From NCBI RefSeq assembly GCF_001281525.1, contig NZ_LGCI01000005.1, positions 566,554 to 630,553 on the forward strand: 64,000 bases of DNA. The letters are read 5' to 3'. The stretch comes from Lysinibacillus macroides. Its GTDB lineage: Bacteria; Bacillota; Bacilli; Bacillales_A; Planococcaceae. Each line of letters starts with the position of its first letter. Position 1 is the stretch's first letter. The translations under genes were made by a program, and so were the position numbers. Under the pieces are notes generated by a model. That model was given only the letters and a program-made list of their open reading frames with translations. It was not told the DNA's origin and made no database searches. This document shows, piece after piece, positions 42,918 to 51,449 of the stretch.

Positions 42918-43550
42918 ATGACAGTTATAGTGAATTCAATACAGAATCTAGGTTGGGTTGCTAATTCTCAAACCAATCAAACCTCTCAATCCTTTAAAAT
43001 AGGAGAAGGTGAAATAGATTCTAAAAAAGCGGAGATTGAAACCTCACGTAAAGAATATGCAGAATTCATACAATCTAGCAGTTCTATTTATCAAGGGGCA
43101 ACTCCAACTCAACTTGTCAACAAACAAACAAATTCTATTAATATTGTAGCAGGTGTTTACTATAATTTAGGAACAGTAAATGGAAAACCTTTGAATGGTA
43201 CGCCTTTAGCAAGCGGAGGGTTCAACTCGAATTTTAGCCCTAAAATATGGAAAGTGCCAGGTTCGTCCATTGTAACACCAGAGCAAGAAGCGGCACTCAA
43301 AATGCGACAATCCTACTCGCTACCTGAACGTCAAGAAGCCAATGAACTTGTGGCTGTCTTTATGAGCCTTTCTCGGTTAGCTGAAGGAAAAAAATCTGTG
43401 GATAGTATGAATAATGATGCTATGTTTATGCAACATTTCCCTAAATTTGCTAAAGGGATAGGGCTTGATTTAAGCCAACCGTTTACTATTAATGGTAAAT
43501 CATTCACTTATTCACAAGGAACATTGCAAACGACATCTATAGAAGATTGA
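42918..43550 (+). CDS. Family B protein, element copy 3
   Basis: 210 residues. Keeps GVYYNLG, NGKPLNG, SGGFNSNFSPKIW and RQEANELVAVFMSLSRLAEG. Its N-terminal third is different again (NQTSQSFKIGEGEIDSKKAEIE). The C-terminal part is almost identical to copy 2. Function unknown. Confidence 0.85.
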   Translation: MTVIVNSIQNLGWVANSQTNQTSQSFKIGEGEIDSKKAEIETSRKEYAEFIQSSSSIYQGATPTQLVNKQTNSINIVAGVYYNLGTVNGKPLNGTPLASGGFNSNFSPKIWKVPGSSIVTPEQEAALKMRQSYSLPERQEANELVAVFMSLSRLAEGKKSVDSMNNDAMFMQHFPKFAKGIGLDLSQPFTINGKSFTYSQGTLQTTSIED

Positions 43551-43657
43551 CAAATAAATATGTTATACATGACAAGTATTAAAATTAACTAAAGGTAATA
43601 GTTTAGTATCCATACTAGATATTAAAAATAATTAATCAGACAAGGAGATACAGCAAA

Positions 43658-44758
43658 ATGAATAAGAAAATTCTTAAAGCAGTTGTCTTATCATCAATGT
43701 TAATTTCCAGTGCCGTAATCCCATTTGGAACAAGTGCAAGTGCAAATACAAATTTAATTGAGGTAGAACAGAGTGAAAGCTGGAAACTTCCTGTTTTCGA
43801 TAGTATTAAAAATTATTTAGACATTAAAGTTGAAAATGGTTTTACAGAACTTCAAGGGTATGAAATTGGAAAAGTATTAGCACTTAAAGATAGAACAGAA
43901 AAAGAAAATAAATATTATGTTTCAGTGGTGGATAAAAATAAAGAAACTCTTGGGTATGCTGTTTTAGATGGTAGTAATAACTATGAAGTTATTGAATTTG
44001 GTCTGGGAAAAGAAGAGCCTTTAAAAGATGCTAATCACAATATCTCTTATTATGGTCCATTGTCCTATGCTGAAAATATCGGAAACGGAAAAGTGAAAGA
44101 TTTACTATTAAATCAAGAGTTTGATAAAGCAACTTTGATTAACGAAATAAATGAGGTGGAACAACCTACAGATGAATACCAAGTTTCGCCTGCTACTATC
44201 ATAAATTATGCATATAAATACATTAGTGGCGTTCCTGATTACCAACAGTCCAGTATTACAACAATGATAAATACTTGTGTGCCAGTTTCTGCTGCAAATA
44301 TTATAATGTATTGGGATGCAAACGGTTATCCTAATATGGTTTCAACAAATAATTGGATTAATGTTGCAAATAGAATAGCACAAATCATGCTTCATACTAA
44401 TGTTAATGGAGTATTGCCACAGTATGTAACGCCGGGAATGAGAGTCTATTTCGATGAGCATGGTTATACAGGCTTTGGTGTAACTCGTGATACATCTCCT
44501 ACTTTTAGTGAAGCTCAAACTATTGTCAACGCTGGTCATCCGTCTCTTTTAGGATTAGCTAATTACACAGTTATTAGCCCTAATGCTACTGGTAAGCATA
44601 TGGTTACACTTGTAGGTTTTGAAACTTATTATGACACATCAACACAAAAGTGGTCTCAACAAGTTATTGTTCATGATAATTGGGATTCGACAGGAACTCA
44701 AGTATGGTTGAAATGGTCTAGCTTACCAGTTACGGATATTTGGGAAATATCTAATTAA
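43658..44758 (+). CDS. Secreted cysteine peptidase-like protein, C39_2 type
   Basis: 366 residues with a signal peptide (KKILKAVVLSSMLISSAVIPFGTSASA). Residues 30-180 look like a pro-domain with a PepSY-like pattern. Residues 195-366 fit a papain-like fold: nucleophile Cys in NTCVPVSAANIIMYW, His in GKHMVTLVGFE and Asp in IVHDNWD, the order used by C39-like (C39_2) peptidases. Either it is a protease, or an inactive relative; all three residues are kept, so activity is likely. CAAGGAGATACAGCAAA precedes the ATG. Last gene of the plus-strand cargo. Confidence 0.82.
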   Translation: MNKKILKAVVLSSMLISSAVIPFGTSASANTNLIEVEQSESWKLPVFDSIKNYLDIKVENGFTELQGYEIGKVLALKDRTEKENKYYVSVVDKNKETLGYAVLDGSNNYEVIEFGLGKEEPLKDANHNISYYGPLSYAENIGNGKVKDLLLNQEFDKATLINEINEVEQPTDEYQVSPATIINYAYKYISGVPDYQQSSITTMINTCVPVSAANIIMYWDANGYPNMVSTNNWINVANRIAQIMLHTNVNGVLPQYVTPGMRVYFDEHGYTGFGVTRDTSPTFSEAQTIVNAGHPSLLGLANYTVISPNATGKHMVTLVGFETYYDTSTQKWSQQVIVHDNWDSTGTQVWLKWSSLPVTDIWEISN

Positions 44759-44777
44759 AGGGTAATTGTTGAAAACT

Positions 44778-44827
44778 AAAATGCGCTAACAGTCAATTTT
44801 CATCATATTGATTGTTAGCGCATTTTT
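44778..44827. terminator. Bidirectional terminator
   Basis: AAAATGCGCTAACA pairs with TGTTAGCGCATTTT, with a second short pairing TCAAT/ATTGA inside. Lies between the peptidase gene and the convergent lipoprotein gene. Confidence 0.85.
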
Positions 44828-44850
44828 AGTATGTAGTTTGTATCAATTCG

Positions 44851-45288
44851 TTAATCGTGTTGTTTTCCATAGAGTTCCTTTGCTTTCTTTTGTAATTCTT
44901 CGTTACTCTCTTCCACTCCCTTTTTATCTGCAAGGTTGAATATACCTGAGTAGGCACTTGATACGCCCTTAGAACCGACTATTTCTCCTTCATATTCATA
45001 TATATACGCTGTATAATTTTTACCTTCAAGGTCTTTTTCATTTAATTGATAATTTGTTACAGTCAATTCTTTTCCGATATACTGCTCCATGAAAGTTATA
45101 TTAGCAGCTCTATCAAGTTTGAGAATTTCTGGTGGAATATCACCTATTATGATTTGTTCGCTCGAATGAAATGATTCAATTGTCCATCCTAAATCTTCTA
45201 TATAAACAAGATGTTCTTTATCAATATTTTCATTGGTACAGGCAACTAGGATAAATGTAAAACTTAAAATAATCATTAGTTTTTTAAT
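44851..45288 (-). CDS. Small lipoprotein, unknown, probable ATT start
   Basis: About 145 residues. Starting from the ATT at 45288 the protein reads KKLMIILSFTFILVACTN, a standard lipoprotein signal with the lipobox VAC. GGGAGGGATATTTT lies at the right distance from the ATT, whereas the ATG at 45276 would be too far away and would drop the Lys pair. The mature part is acidic with no known domain. Located next to the peptidase on the opposite strand. Confidence 0.7.
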   Translation of the reverse strand: MKKLMIILSFTFILVACTNENIDKEHLVYIEDLGWTIESFHSSEQIIIGDIPPEILKLDRAANITFMEQYIGKELTVTNYQLNEKDLEGKNYTAYIYEYEGEIVGSKGVSSAYSGIFNLADKKGVEESNEELQKKAKELYGKQHD

Positions 45289-45608
45289 AAAATATCCCTC
45301 CCTTGTAATTAAAAAACTTCTTAATAATTACTCTATTATAACAAAATAGCGGAATATAGACAAATTCTCAGCTATAAATCTGAGAGGGAAAATGGAATTT
45401 TGCTTTTTATTTTAAGAAGTATTTTGATTTCTTTCGCCACTGTAAATTCGGCAGTCCAACTAAGAAAAGGAACATGTCAGATTCTACATAACACGTCCTT
45501 TTCTTAGTTTCTTTCACTACATGACAATGACAAGAACCATCAAAATTTTTTGTAAGCAGGCTATCGCCACAAAAATTGTTGAAAGAGCAGCATAAAGCTG
45601 CTCCTTTT
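45289..45608. other. Gap with two stem-loops
   Basis: No gene accepted. AAGAAAAGGA pairs with TCCTTTTCTT across about 45461-45510, a long imperfect hairpin. At 45582-45612, GAGCAGC-ATAA-AGCTGCTC followed by TTTTTT is a terminator, probably serving the XRE gene on the minus strand as well. Confidence 0.5.
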
Positions 45609-45839
45609 TTATGGTTGTTCATTTTCGTTTTCTTCAATGATTTCCAATAAGTCGCTAATTTCGCAATTGAGTGCTTTGCATAATGCGCCTAATGTGTCAC
45701 GTTGATATTGTTTGGATTCATCATTGTACATTTTACGAACGGTTTCAAAGTTTACTCCTGATAGTTCAGCACATTTTCTGATTGAAATTCCTTTGTCCTC
45801 TAAAATACTTTTTAAGTTTGATTTAGCTCTCATTCCCAT
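45609..45839 (-). CDS. XRE-family repressor, Cro/CI type
   Basis: 76 residues, a single helix-turn-helix (NLKSILEDKGISIRKCAELSGVNFETVRKMYNDESKQYQRDTLGALCKALNCEISDLLEI). Similar position to Orf9 of Tn916, a transcriptional repressor, but small and not clearly the same. Divergent from the small gene at 45979. Confidence 0.85.
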   Translation of the reverse strand: MGMRAKSNLKSILEDKGISIRKCAELSGVNFETVRKMYNDESKQYQRDTLGALCKALNCEISDLLEIIEENENEQP

Positions 45840-45978
45840 GTTCTCACCTCACTTTTATTGTATCAAAAATAGTCATGAATTAACGGTAAAATATAGTTGA
45901 CTATAAAATGAAGTCAGTGTTATGATTATGACAGTGAAATGCAGTCGTTTTAAAAAGCTACTAAAGGGAGGGAACAAT

Positions 45979-46185
45979 ATGCCAATAATCATTAGTACAG
46001 AGATAAATGGGTTTCATGAGATAAGAGGTACTTATAATAAGCAAGCAAAAACAATCACCATTGAAAGCCTAGTTGTCTTATCTATAGGTAGATTAATAGA
46101 ACTAGGGAAGGTGACTTTAACAAAAGAGGAAATGATGATGGTGTTAAAATTTTTTTATGATAGTGAGGATATAGAGCTGTCATAA
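45979..46185 (+). CDS. Small hypothetical protein
   Basis: 68 residues from the ATG with AAAGGGAGGGAACAAT upstream. A longer frame from 45922 has no ribosome binding site. No family recognised; beta strands followed by a helix (TLTKEEMMMVLKFFYDSEDIEL). Divergent from the XRE repressor, so probably its target. Confidence 0.65.
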   Translation: MPIIISTEINGFHEIRGTYNKQAKTITIESLVVLSIGRLIELGKVTLTKEEMMMVLKFFYDSEDIELS

Positions 46186-46216
46186 GGATTAAGATGGGCT
46201 GGGCAGGAGAAAAAAT

Positions 46217-46251
46217 ATAAAAAGGGCAACCAGTTGAGGTCGCCCTTTTTT
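46217..46251 (+). terminator. Terminator of the small plus-strand gene
   Basis: AAAGGGC pairs with GCCCTTT, loop of 14 bases, followed by TTTTT. Confidence 0.8.
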
Positions 46252-46342
46252 GTGTGGACAGCCATCTAATAAATTGAACGGCGATGCTCAATATCTAAAA
46301 CTAAGCAAATAATGAATATTTATATTTCATTAATAAAAAATT

Positions 46343-46423
46343 GAAAACACCTCACAAGTACAATGTGTAGCGCTTGTTAGGTGTTTTTTAGTGAATCACA
46401 TTACAACATAAATGGTTGTTATA
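46343..46423. repeat. Direct repeat copy 1 (with terminator)
   Basis: About 80 bases that recur at 47131-47209 with roughly 85 per cent identity, for example CAATGTGTAGCGCTTGTTAGGTGTTTTTT is common over its length (shown only by its parts CAATGTGTAGCG and CTTGTTAGGTG). The part AACACCT-C-ACAAG ... CTTGT-T-AGGTGTT is a strong stem with T runs on both strands. Confidence 0.8.
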
Positions 46424-46487
46424 CCGCCGCTTTAAGCAGAAGAAGATAGTTAAATTTCTGATTCTTCAAAGAAAAAGAGGGTGAGTT

Positions 46488-47042
46488 CTATGCAAAGAAA
46501 TTAGTTCTAATTTGTTCGATTCTGGAAGCCATACCTCCCATATTTGTAAGTATGTTTATTGGAATTTGTTGCTGATATGAAGATTTTGCTTTAGCTTTAA
46601 CAGCGTTGTTGTTTCCAACTTGTGTCTTATCTATTACTTTATCTTGTTTCAATGTAGAATTTGCTATGGCATCAATAAGAATGTTAGTTGAGGACGAGAT
46701 AGAACCGTCACTTGTTAAACCAATGCTATTTATTAGTTGCTTCTGTACAGTGGATAAATTATTGTCCTTATCTAATTTAGTTTCAAGAAGATTTAGAAAA
46801 CCATTCTCACTGTACAGGTCTAATATACTTACTTTAGGTTCTTTTAATAACGACTGTCTTTGTATATCAGATAAGTTTTTTATATTTGAACTATTAAAAA
46901 GAGTATCTGTTAATACATTTTTGAAGGCAGTTTTTTGTTCTTCTGATAAATTTAATTTTTTGTTTTCAGACAATTCTTGAAGGAGTTTTTGTGTGAAAAG
47001 TATATTTTCTGTAGAAAGAGAATTTACATTCAATGTTATCAT
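46488..47042 (-). CDS. Hypothetical protein between direct repeats
   Basis: 184 residues, rich in Asn, Ser, Lys and Leu; mostly helical, no signal peptide or membrane span. It begins with ITLNVNSLSTENILF and ends in a Gln/Ile-rich segment (SSYQQQIPINILTNMGGMASRIEQIRTNFF). Not recognised. The N terminus, with a short strand followed by a polar stretch, is similar in character to the proteins at 4228 and 4889, but I see no clear sequence homology. AAGAAAGGAAGT precedes the ATG. Flanked by an 80-base direct repeat. Confidence 0.65.
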   Translation of the reverse strand: MITLNVNSLSTENILFTQKLLQELSENKKLNLSEEQKTAFKNVLTDTLFNSSNIKNLSDIQRQSLLKEPKVSILDLYSENGFLNLLETKLDKDNNLSTVQKQLINSIGLTSDGSISSSTNILIDAIANSTLKQDKVIDKTQVGNNNAVKAKAKSSYQQQIPINILTNMGGMASRIEQIRTNFFA

Positions 47043-47130
47043 ACTTCCTTTCTTGAGATATTCATATCTTCTTCTATGAATATTATCGTCAATTATTAGA
47101 GATATTTACTGTATAATTTGCAAAAATTAA

Positions 47131-47209
47131 AAACATTTAACAAATACAATGTGTAGCGCTTGTTAGGTGTTTTTTCGTGTATCACATCACAATATAAATG
47201 GTTGTAACC
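47131..47209. repeat. Direct repeat copy 2 (with weak terminator)
   Basis: Second copy of the 80-base repeat, directly after the orf13-like gene. Its stem is weaker than in copy 1. Each copy follows a minus-strand gene, consistent with a duplicated terminator. Confidence 0.8.
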
Positions 47210-47217
47210 AAATGTAT

Positions 47218-48117
47218 TTATTTCACAATCATCCAATTTACATCTTTCTCTAAAATTAATTCATATTGTGATAGTTGTGTGGCTTTTGTGATTTCATCTA
47301 AATACTTGACTGTTACCCACACATGCACTTGCTGTCCAGACTGTTGATAAATCGGATTGAGAAGTGTTGAAAATAGATACTTTTTACCAATGGGTGGTAA
47401 GGCATTATTTTGTACATAATAAGCGAGTTCTTTTTCAGTTGCAACTGGATAAAAGGCAAAGAACGTTTCTAAAAATTCAGTGACTTCCTTTATTATATTA
47501 GAATCCACCGAACCGTTATTTTCAGGCTTTTTCGGTATATAGGCTGATTTTTTGGGTGAATCCCATAACGTAGGGTTTTTTATTAGGACAACATTGCCAT
47601 CTGCATCTTGATAAAGGTAAATGCGATAGGTTGATTGTACCCATCTTATCTCTTTATCTTCTGTAATTTTTTGTTTTAGTGAATACACAACCGCAAAATG
47701 ATTGTCTTGTTCTGCCGTTATAGACCAAATGTTGATGTCCTCTACACTAGAGCTAGTTGGAATATCAGCTCGAATGGTATCGGCATTTAACATTTGCAAT
47801 TCTTCTGTCAAATAGTTGTTAATTTTGTCTGCTCGGTACGCAATGGCTTCTTTATTATTTTGCCATGTGTAATAGTCTTTCACAAAGTTTTTTGTAAAGC
47901 TCTCTATTGTGTGGGTGTCAATAATGCTTGTTTCAATCACTTTTGTTTCGTGTATGGTGTGTTTATCAATGGCAGTAAAGTTTTTGTAAATACCAAAAGC
48001 GAGGCTACTAATTAATAGTAGCCATAGCACCAGCACTGTTTTTTTACGTGTACCAATCGCCATCACTTTTCTTTTCTTCGACTTTTTTGCTTGTCCTTTT
48101 TTGTTAAATAGCTTCAT
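47218..48117 (-). CDS. tcpC: Conjugal transfer protein TcpC (Tn916 Orf13-like)
   Basis: 299 residues. A basic N terminus (KKGQAKKSKKRKVMAIGTRKK), one span at about 28-46, then two NTF2-like outer domains. Bitopic component of the Gram-positive type IV secretion channel, a structural relative of VirB8. Last gene of the transfer operon. Confidence 0.88.
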   Translation of the reverse strand: MKLFNKKGQAKKSKKRKVMAIGTRKKTVLVLWLLLISSLAFGIYKNFTAIDKHTIHETKVIETSIIDTHTIESFTKNFVKDYYTWQNNKEAIAYRADKINNYLTEELQMLNADTIRADIPTSSSVEDINIWSITAEQDNHFAVVYSLKQKITEDKEIRWVQSTYRIYLYQDADGNVVLIKNPTLWDSPKKSAYIPKKPENNGSVDSNIIKEVTEFLETFFAFYPVATEKELAYYVQNNALPPIGKKYLFSTLLNPIYQQSGQQVHVWVTVKYLDEITKATQLSQYELILEKDVNWMIVK

Positions 48118-48132
48118 AGTATCAAATCCTTT

Positions 48133-49146
48133 CTATCGTTTAATTCGTCCAGCACCGATTAAATGCTTTTGCCAATAAGGTGAGGTTAAATCATCGTAAC
48201 CAATTGGGTCGCCTGCGTTATACATTTGATTATTTCCAAGGTAAATACCTACATGAGTTACATATGTTCCTGCATCGTATGTTGAGTGGAAAAAGACCAA
48301 ATCGCCTGCTTTTGCTTGTGCTAGTGGAATATGTTCAGTGGCATCATATTGTTGTTGTGCTGTTCTTGGTAAGTGGATGTCTGCCTTGCGATAGCTCCAT
48401 TGTGTTAATCCACTGCAATCAAAAGAGGTAGTTGGGTTATCACCGCCAAATACATAGCGCCATCCCTCATATTTTAGTGCCTCATTCATGACAAGCTGAA
48501 CGAGTTCATTATCAAATTGAATGGGGGTAGTGAAGTATTGACGGACTAACTGGACGTAAAACATATTGCCATAACGGTAACGCCAGCCCCCATTTTGCTG
48601 TACAGCGATGGGGTTTGAATAGGTTACTTTGATACCGTTTGCTCGTTCTTTTGCAAAATCTTCCGCTAGTTTAAAGCTGTATTGCTTGCCTCGGTTAGCT
48701 ACATAACCAATAAAACCACCGCCATAGTTATAGGCTTGAATGACCGTATCATCATCCACACCATAGCGCTTTGCCGATTGTAATAAGTCGGCAAAGTATC
48801 GAACACCTTGCTGAATCGAGGCTTCTGTATCTAACGTGTTTGGTGGAAGCCCCAATGATTCGCTTGATTGCATGACATCGGGTAAGCGACCTCCACTTTC
48901 AACCTCGATAATGGCAAGGAGAATCGAAACATATTCACTAATGCCATACTCCTGTGCATATTTTTCAACCATTGCTTGATGCTGTAAGGTATCTGCTGAT
49001 ACCGACAGCGTACTTCCATCACTAAACGATTTATAAGAAGGTGCATCATCTGAAATAAAAATTGCCACAAAAGCCAGTAGCCCCATAAAAGCTGAACATC
49101 CTACGCCTCCAAGAATGAGTGTTATTTTCCATTTTAAAATTTTCAT
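48133..49146 (-). CDS. Bifunctional wall hydrolase CwlT-like (Tn916 Orf14)
   Basis: 337 residues. One N-terminal span (about 8-30), a lysozyme-like muramidase domain (SILLAIIEVESGGRLPDVMQSSESLG, catalytic Glu in IEVESGG) and a C-terminal NlpC/P60 peptidase (FDCSGLTQWSYRKADIHLPRTAQQQY ... HVGIYLGNNQMYNAG, Cys and His present). It cuts peptidoglycan to let the transfer channel pass. Overlaps the next gene upstream by 4 bases. Confidence 0.95.
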   Translation of the reverse strand: MKILKWKITLILGGVGCSAFMGLLAFVAIFISDDAPSYKSFSDGSTLSVSADTLQHQAMVEKYAQEYGISEYVSILLAIIEVESGGRLPDVMQSSESLGLPPNTLDTEASIQQGVRYFADLLQSAKRYGVDDDTVIQAYNYGGGFIGYVANRGKQYSFKLAEDFAKERANGIKVTYSNPIAVQQNGGWRYRYGNMFYVQLVRQYFTTPIQFDNELVQLVMNEALKYEGWRYVFGGDNPTTSFDCSGLTQWSYRKADIHLPRTAQQQYDATEHIPLAQAKAGDLVFFHSTYDAGTYVTHVGIYLGNNQMYNAGDPIGYDDLTSPYWQKHLIGAGRIKR

Positions 49147-51449
49147 AAGCGATACCTTCTTACAGTGTGCTTCGGCTGTTTGATAAGTCGTTTTTTCCGT
49201 TTTATCGGTGGTCGAGGTGTAGGTGAATTTTCTGCTTGCTTCTTGGATGGCATCGACTGTGCTTTAGTAATGGGTTGGGCAGACTTTGCTTTATAGGCTT
49301 TCGGCTGTGACTTATGTTCTCTCTTTGAAATACGAGGCTGTGGTTGGCTTGTTTGCGTTTGTTGAATCATTCTTGTTTCATTTGACAGATGAGGTTGTGG
49401 TGATTGTTTTAATCGTTGGACAACCTGTGAACGCAATTTTATTGGTGGTCGGCTCTGTGTGTGTTGTGAATGGTCAGCTACTTGTTTATCCGTCAGCACA
49501 GGTCTAGCTTCTTGTTTGAGTTGATGAGCAAACTGTCGGCGTAGTTTTGGCTGTGATGGCTGCGCTGTTTTGGCTGTAGGAACTGCCATTTGTGATGATG
49601 TAGCCTGTTGAGTAGCTATCTTTTTATCAGACATCGCAGGTCTTTCATGATTAGGTGTAGCAGACGTTTTGCGCTTTCCTTCTAATGCACGGCGCTTTTC
49701 AGCTATACTTTGACGATGGTTCGCTGTGCGTTCTTCATTCGCTTGTTGGCGTTGTTCCTGTGCTTGCATGATGCCTCGTTTAAAATGGTGAGCAGGTTGT
49801 ACCAATTGCTCTTTTCCTTGTACGATGGCATATTGAGCCGTTGTTGGCAGGTCATATAGCTGTTCTTTGCGGTATTGAATGTTTGCACGGATGCGATTTT
49901 TCATATCGAATACTTTGCTTGTCATTTGTCCTGCTTTATAGCTAAATGGAGCAGAAGCTTGTTCACTATTTTTTTGCTTGTTCTGTTTCACTGGCTGACG
50001 CTGTGCGTGTGTACCTTTAGTCTTATTACCTTTATTCGAATAAGTTGTGCTAGCCGTAGCCCCTGTCAACATGCGCCTCATAGAGCGAGGCAATTTTCGA
50101 CTATTACGGCGTAAGAGTTGATATGGACGGTTTAGCACTTTGCGACTGATATGCTGTGAATCATTACTTTGCAAACTAAACATACTCATGATGTCACCAA
50201 GCTTCATGTAAATGCCTGCGAAAGTGACAACTTGCAAAAAGGCGACTAAGAAAAACGGATAGCTTGTTGTTAAAGTATAAAGCATCGCTGAAATGCTAAA
50301 GGCAACGGTAATGATTAATGTAATGCCTGCTCGAAGCATGATAACGTTAAAGAGCTTTAGTATAGCTTGCTTTGCCATGCCTTCAAAGGTTGGCATCATG
50401 GAAAGTAAAAAGCTAATCGGCAGAAACATCGCAAAAATGATAAAGAGAATTTGCGAGAAAATCATAATGCCTGATAATAAGAACACAAATATAGAAATAC
50501 CAATGTTAAATAGGAACAAAAAGAAAACCATCCCTAAACGATTGGTCGTTTTCGTGATGGTCAAATTTTTATTATCATAGGTTTCAATATCTGCTTTCAC
50601 GGCTTCTTCTCGGTCTTTGCCGTTATTGGTATCGGGGCTAATCGCTACCAAGCTATCCACTCGACTTTCTCCAATCGTTTCCTTCGATGAATCACCAAAC
50701 TGTAATAATAACCAAGGTTGTTCGACTTGAATGGCAAACAAGTTATTGCGTATCATATCGACACTATCTTTTCCTCGGCTTTCTGAACTCGGCATTAAAA
50801 TTTTTGTGCCTAAATCAAGTGCCGCCTCACTAATATCTGCGGAAAATTCATTGATTTTCGTGATATACAAGGGAGCGTAAGCAATAAAAGAAGCGGATAA
50901 AATGAACACTACGAGAAAATTCATGATAGCTCGAATCGCTCTTGTCGTTTCTCGCTTCATCAAGCCTGTATAGGTCACATAAATACCGATAATTAAAATA
51001 AAGAGGAGTAAAAACCCAACATAAAAGCCTGTACTACTAAAGCCACTTGCCGTAATACCTGCAAGTATTTGAATATTATTTCCGATAGCATCCGCAGTTT
51101 CAGAGATAAAATCAAGCGAGTAAGACTGTTGAATTAAATAGCCTGTTGCGTTGGATAAATAGAGGCTAATCATCCAAATAAAATTCGTCATCGTATACAG
51201 CGCATACATCACTTGTTTGCCAATGCCATCTGTCCAATTCCAAGGCAGCCATTCCCACGTTGTATCCACATAAAAATCAAGTTGGTAATGGTCGAGTGGA
51301 TATTGCGAATAGAGATTATCGGGTGCTACGGTGTTATCCACTAAGCCAGCCGCACGAGCGATTGACCCTAGTAAAAAGAGCAATAGAAAAACGGTAGCAC
51401 CGAGTAGCACTACCGTTAGAGCAACTTTTTTCCATTTGTTTTGTGTCAC
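49143..51449 (-). CDS. VirB6/TrbL-like conjugation membrane protein (Tn916 Orf15)
   Basis: 768 residues. N-terminal signal-like span, then about eight spans up to residue 430, followed by a long, very basic Gln/Lys/Pro-rich tail (about 470-768), which is predicted to be cytosolic and disordered. Orf15 of Tn916 has this design. Channel component. 4-base overlaps on both sides. Confidence 0.9.
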   Translation of the reverse strand: MTQNKWKKVALTVVLLGATVFLLLFLLGSIARAAGLVDNTVAPDNLYSQYPLDHYQLDFYVDTTWEWLPWNWTDGIGKQVMYALYTMTNFIWMISLYLSNATGYLIQQSYSLDFISETADAIGNNIQILAGITASGFSSTGFYVGFLLLFILIIGIYVTYTGLMKRETTRAIRAIMNFLVVFILSASFIAYAPLYITKINEFSADISEAALDLGTKILMPSSESRGKDSVDMIRNNLFAIQVEQPWLLLQFGDSSKETIGESRVDSLVAISPDTNNGKDREEAVKADIETYDNKNLTITKTTNRLGMVFFLFLFNIGISIFVFLLSGIMIFSQILFIIFAMFLPISFLLSMMPTFEGMAKQAILKLFNVIMLRAGITLIITVAFSISAMLYTLTTSYPFFLVAFLQVVTFAGIYMKLGDIMSMFSLQSNDSQHISRKVLNRPYQLLRRNSRKLPRSMRRMLTGATASTTYSNKGNKTKGTHAQRQPVKQNKQKNSEQASAPFSYKAGQMTSKVFDMKNRIRANIQYRKEQLYDLPTTAQYAIVQGKEQLVQPAHHFKRGIMQAQEQRQQANEERTANHRQSIAEKRRALEGKRKTSATPNHERPAMSDKKIATQQATSSQMAVPTAKTAQPSQPKLRRQFAHQLKQEARPVLTDKQVADHSQHTQSRPPIKLRSQVVQRLKQSPQPHLSNETRMIQQTQTSQPQPRISKREHKSQPKAYKAKSAQPITKAQSMPSKKQAENSPTPRPPIKRKKRLIKQPKHTVRRYRL

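Noticed and set aside
45407-45637. Open frame of 76 codons on the minus strand with several Cys
   Set aside because: It overlaps a strong terminator (45582-45612) and the end of the XRE gene, has a long hairpin inside, no family, and only a weak start site.
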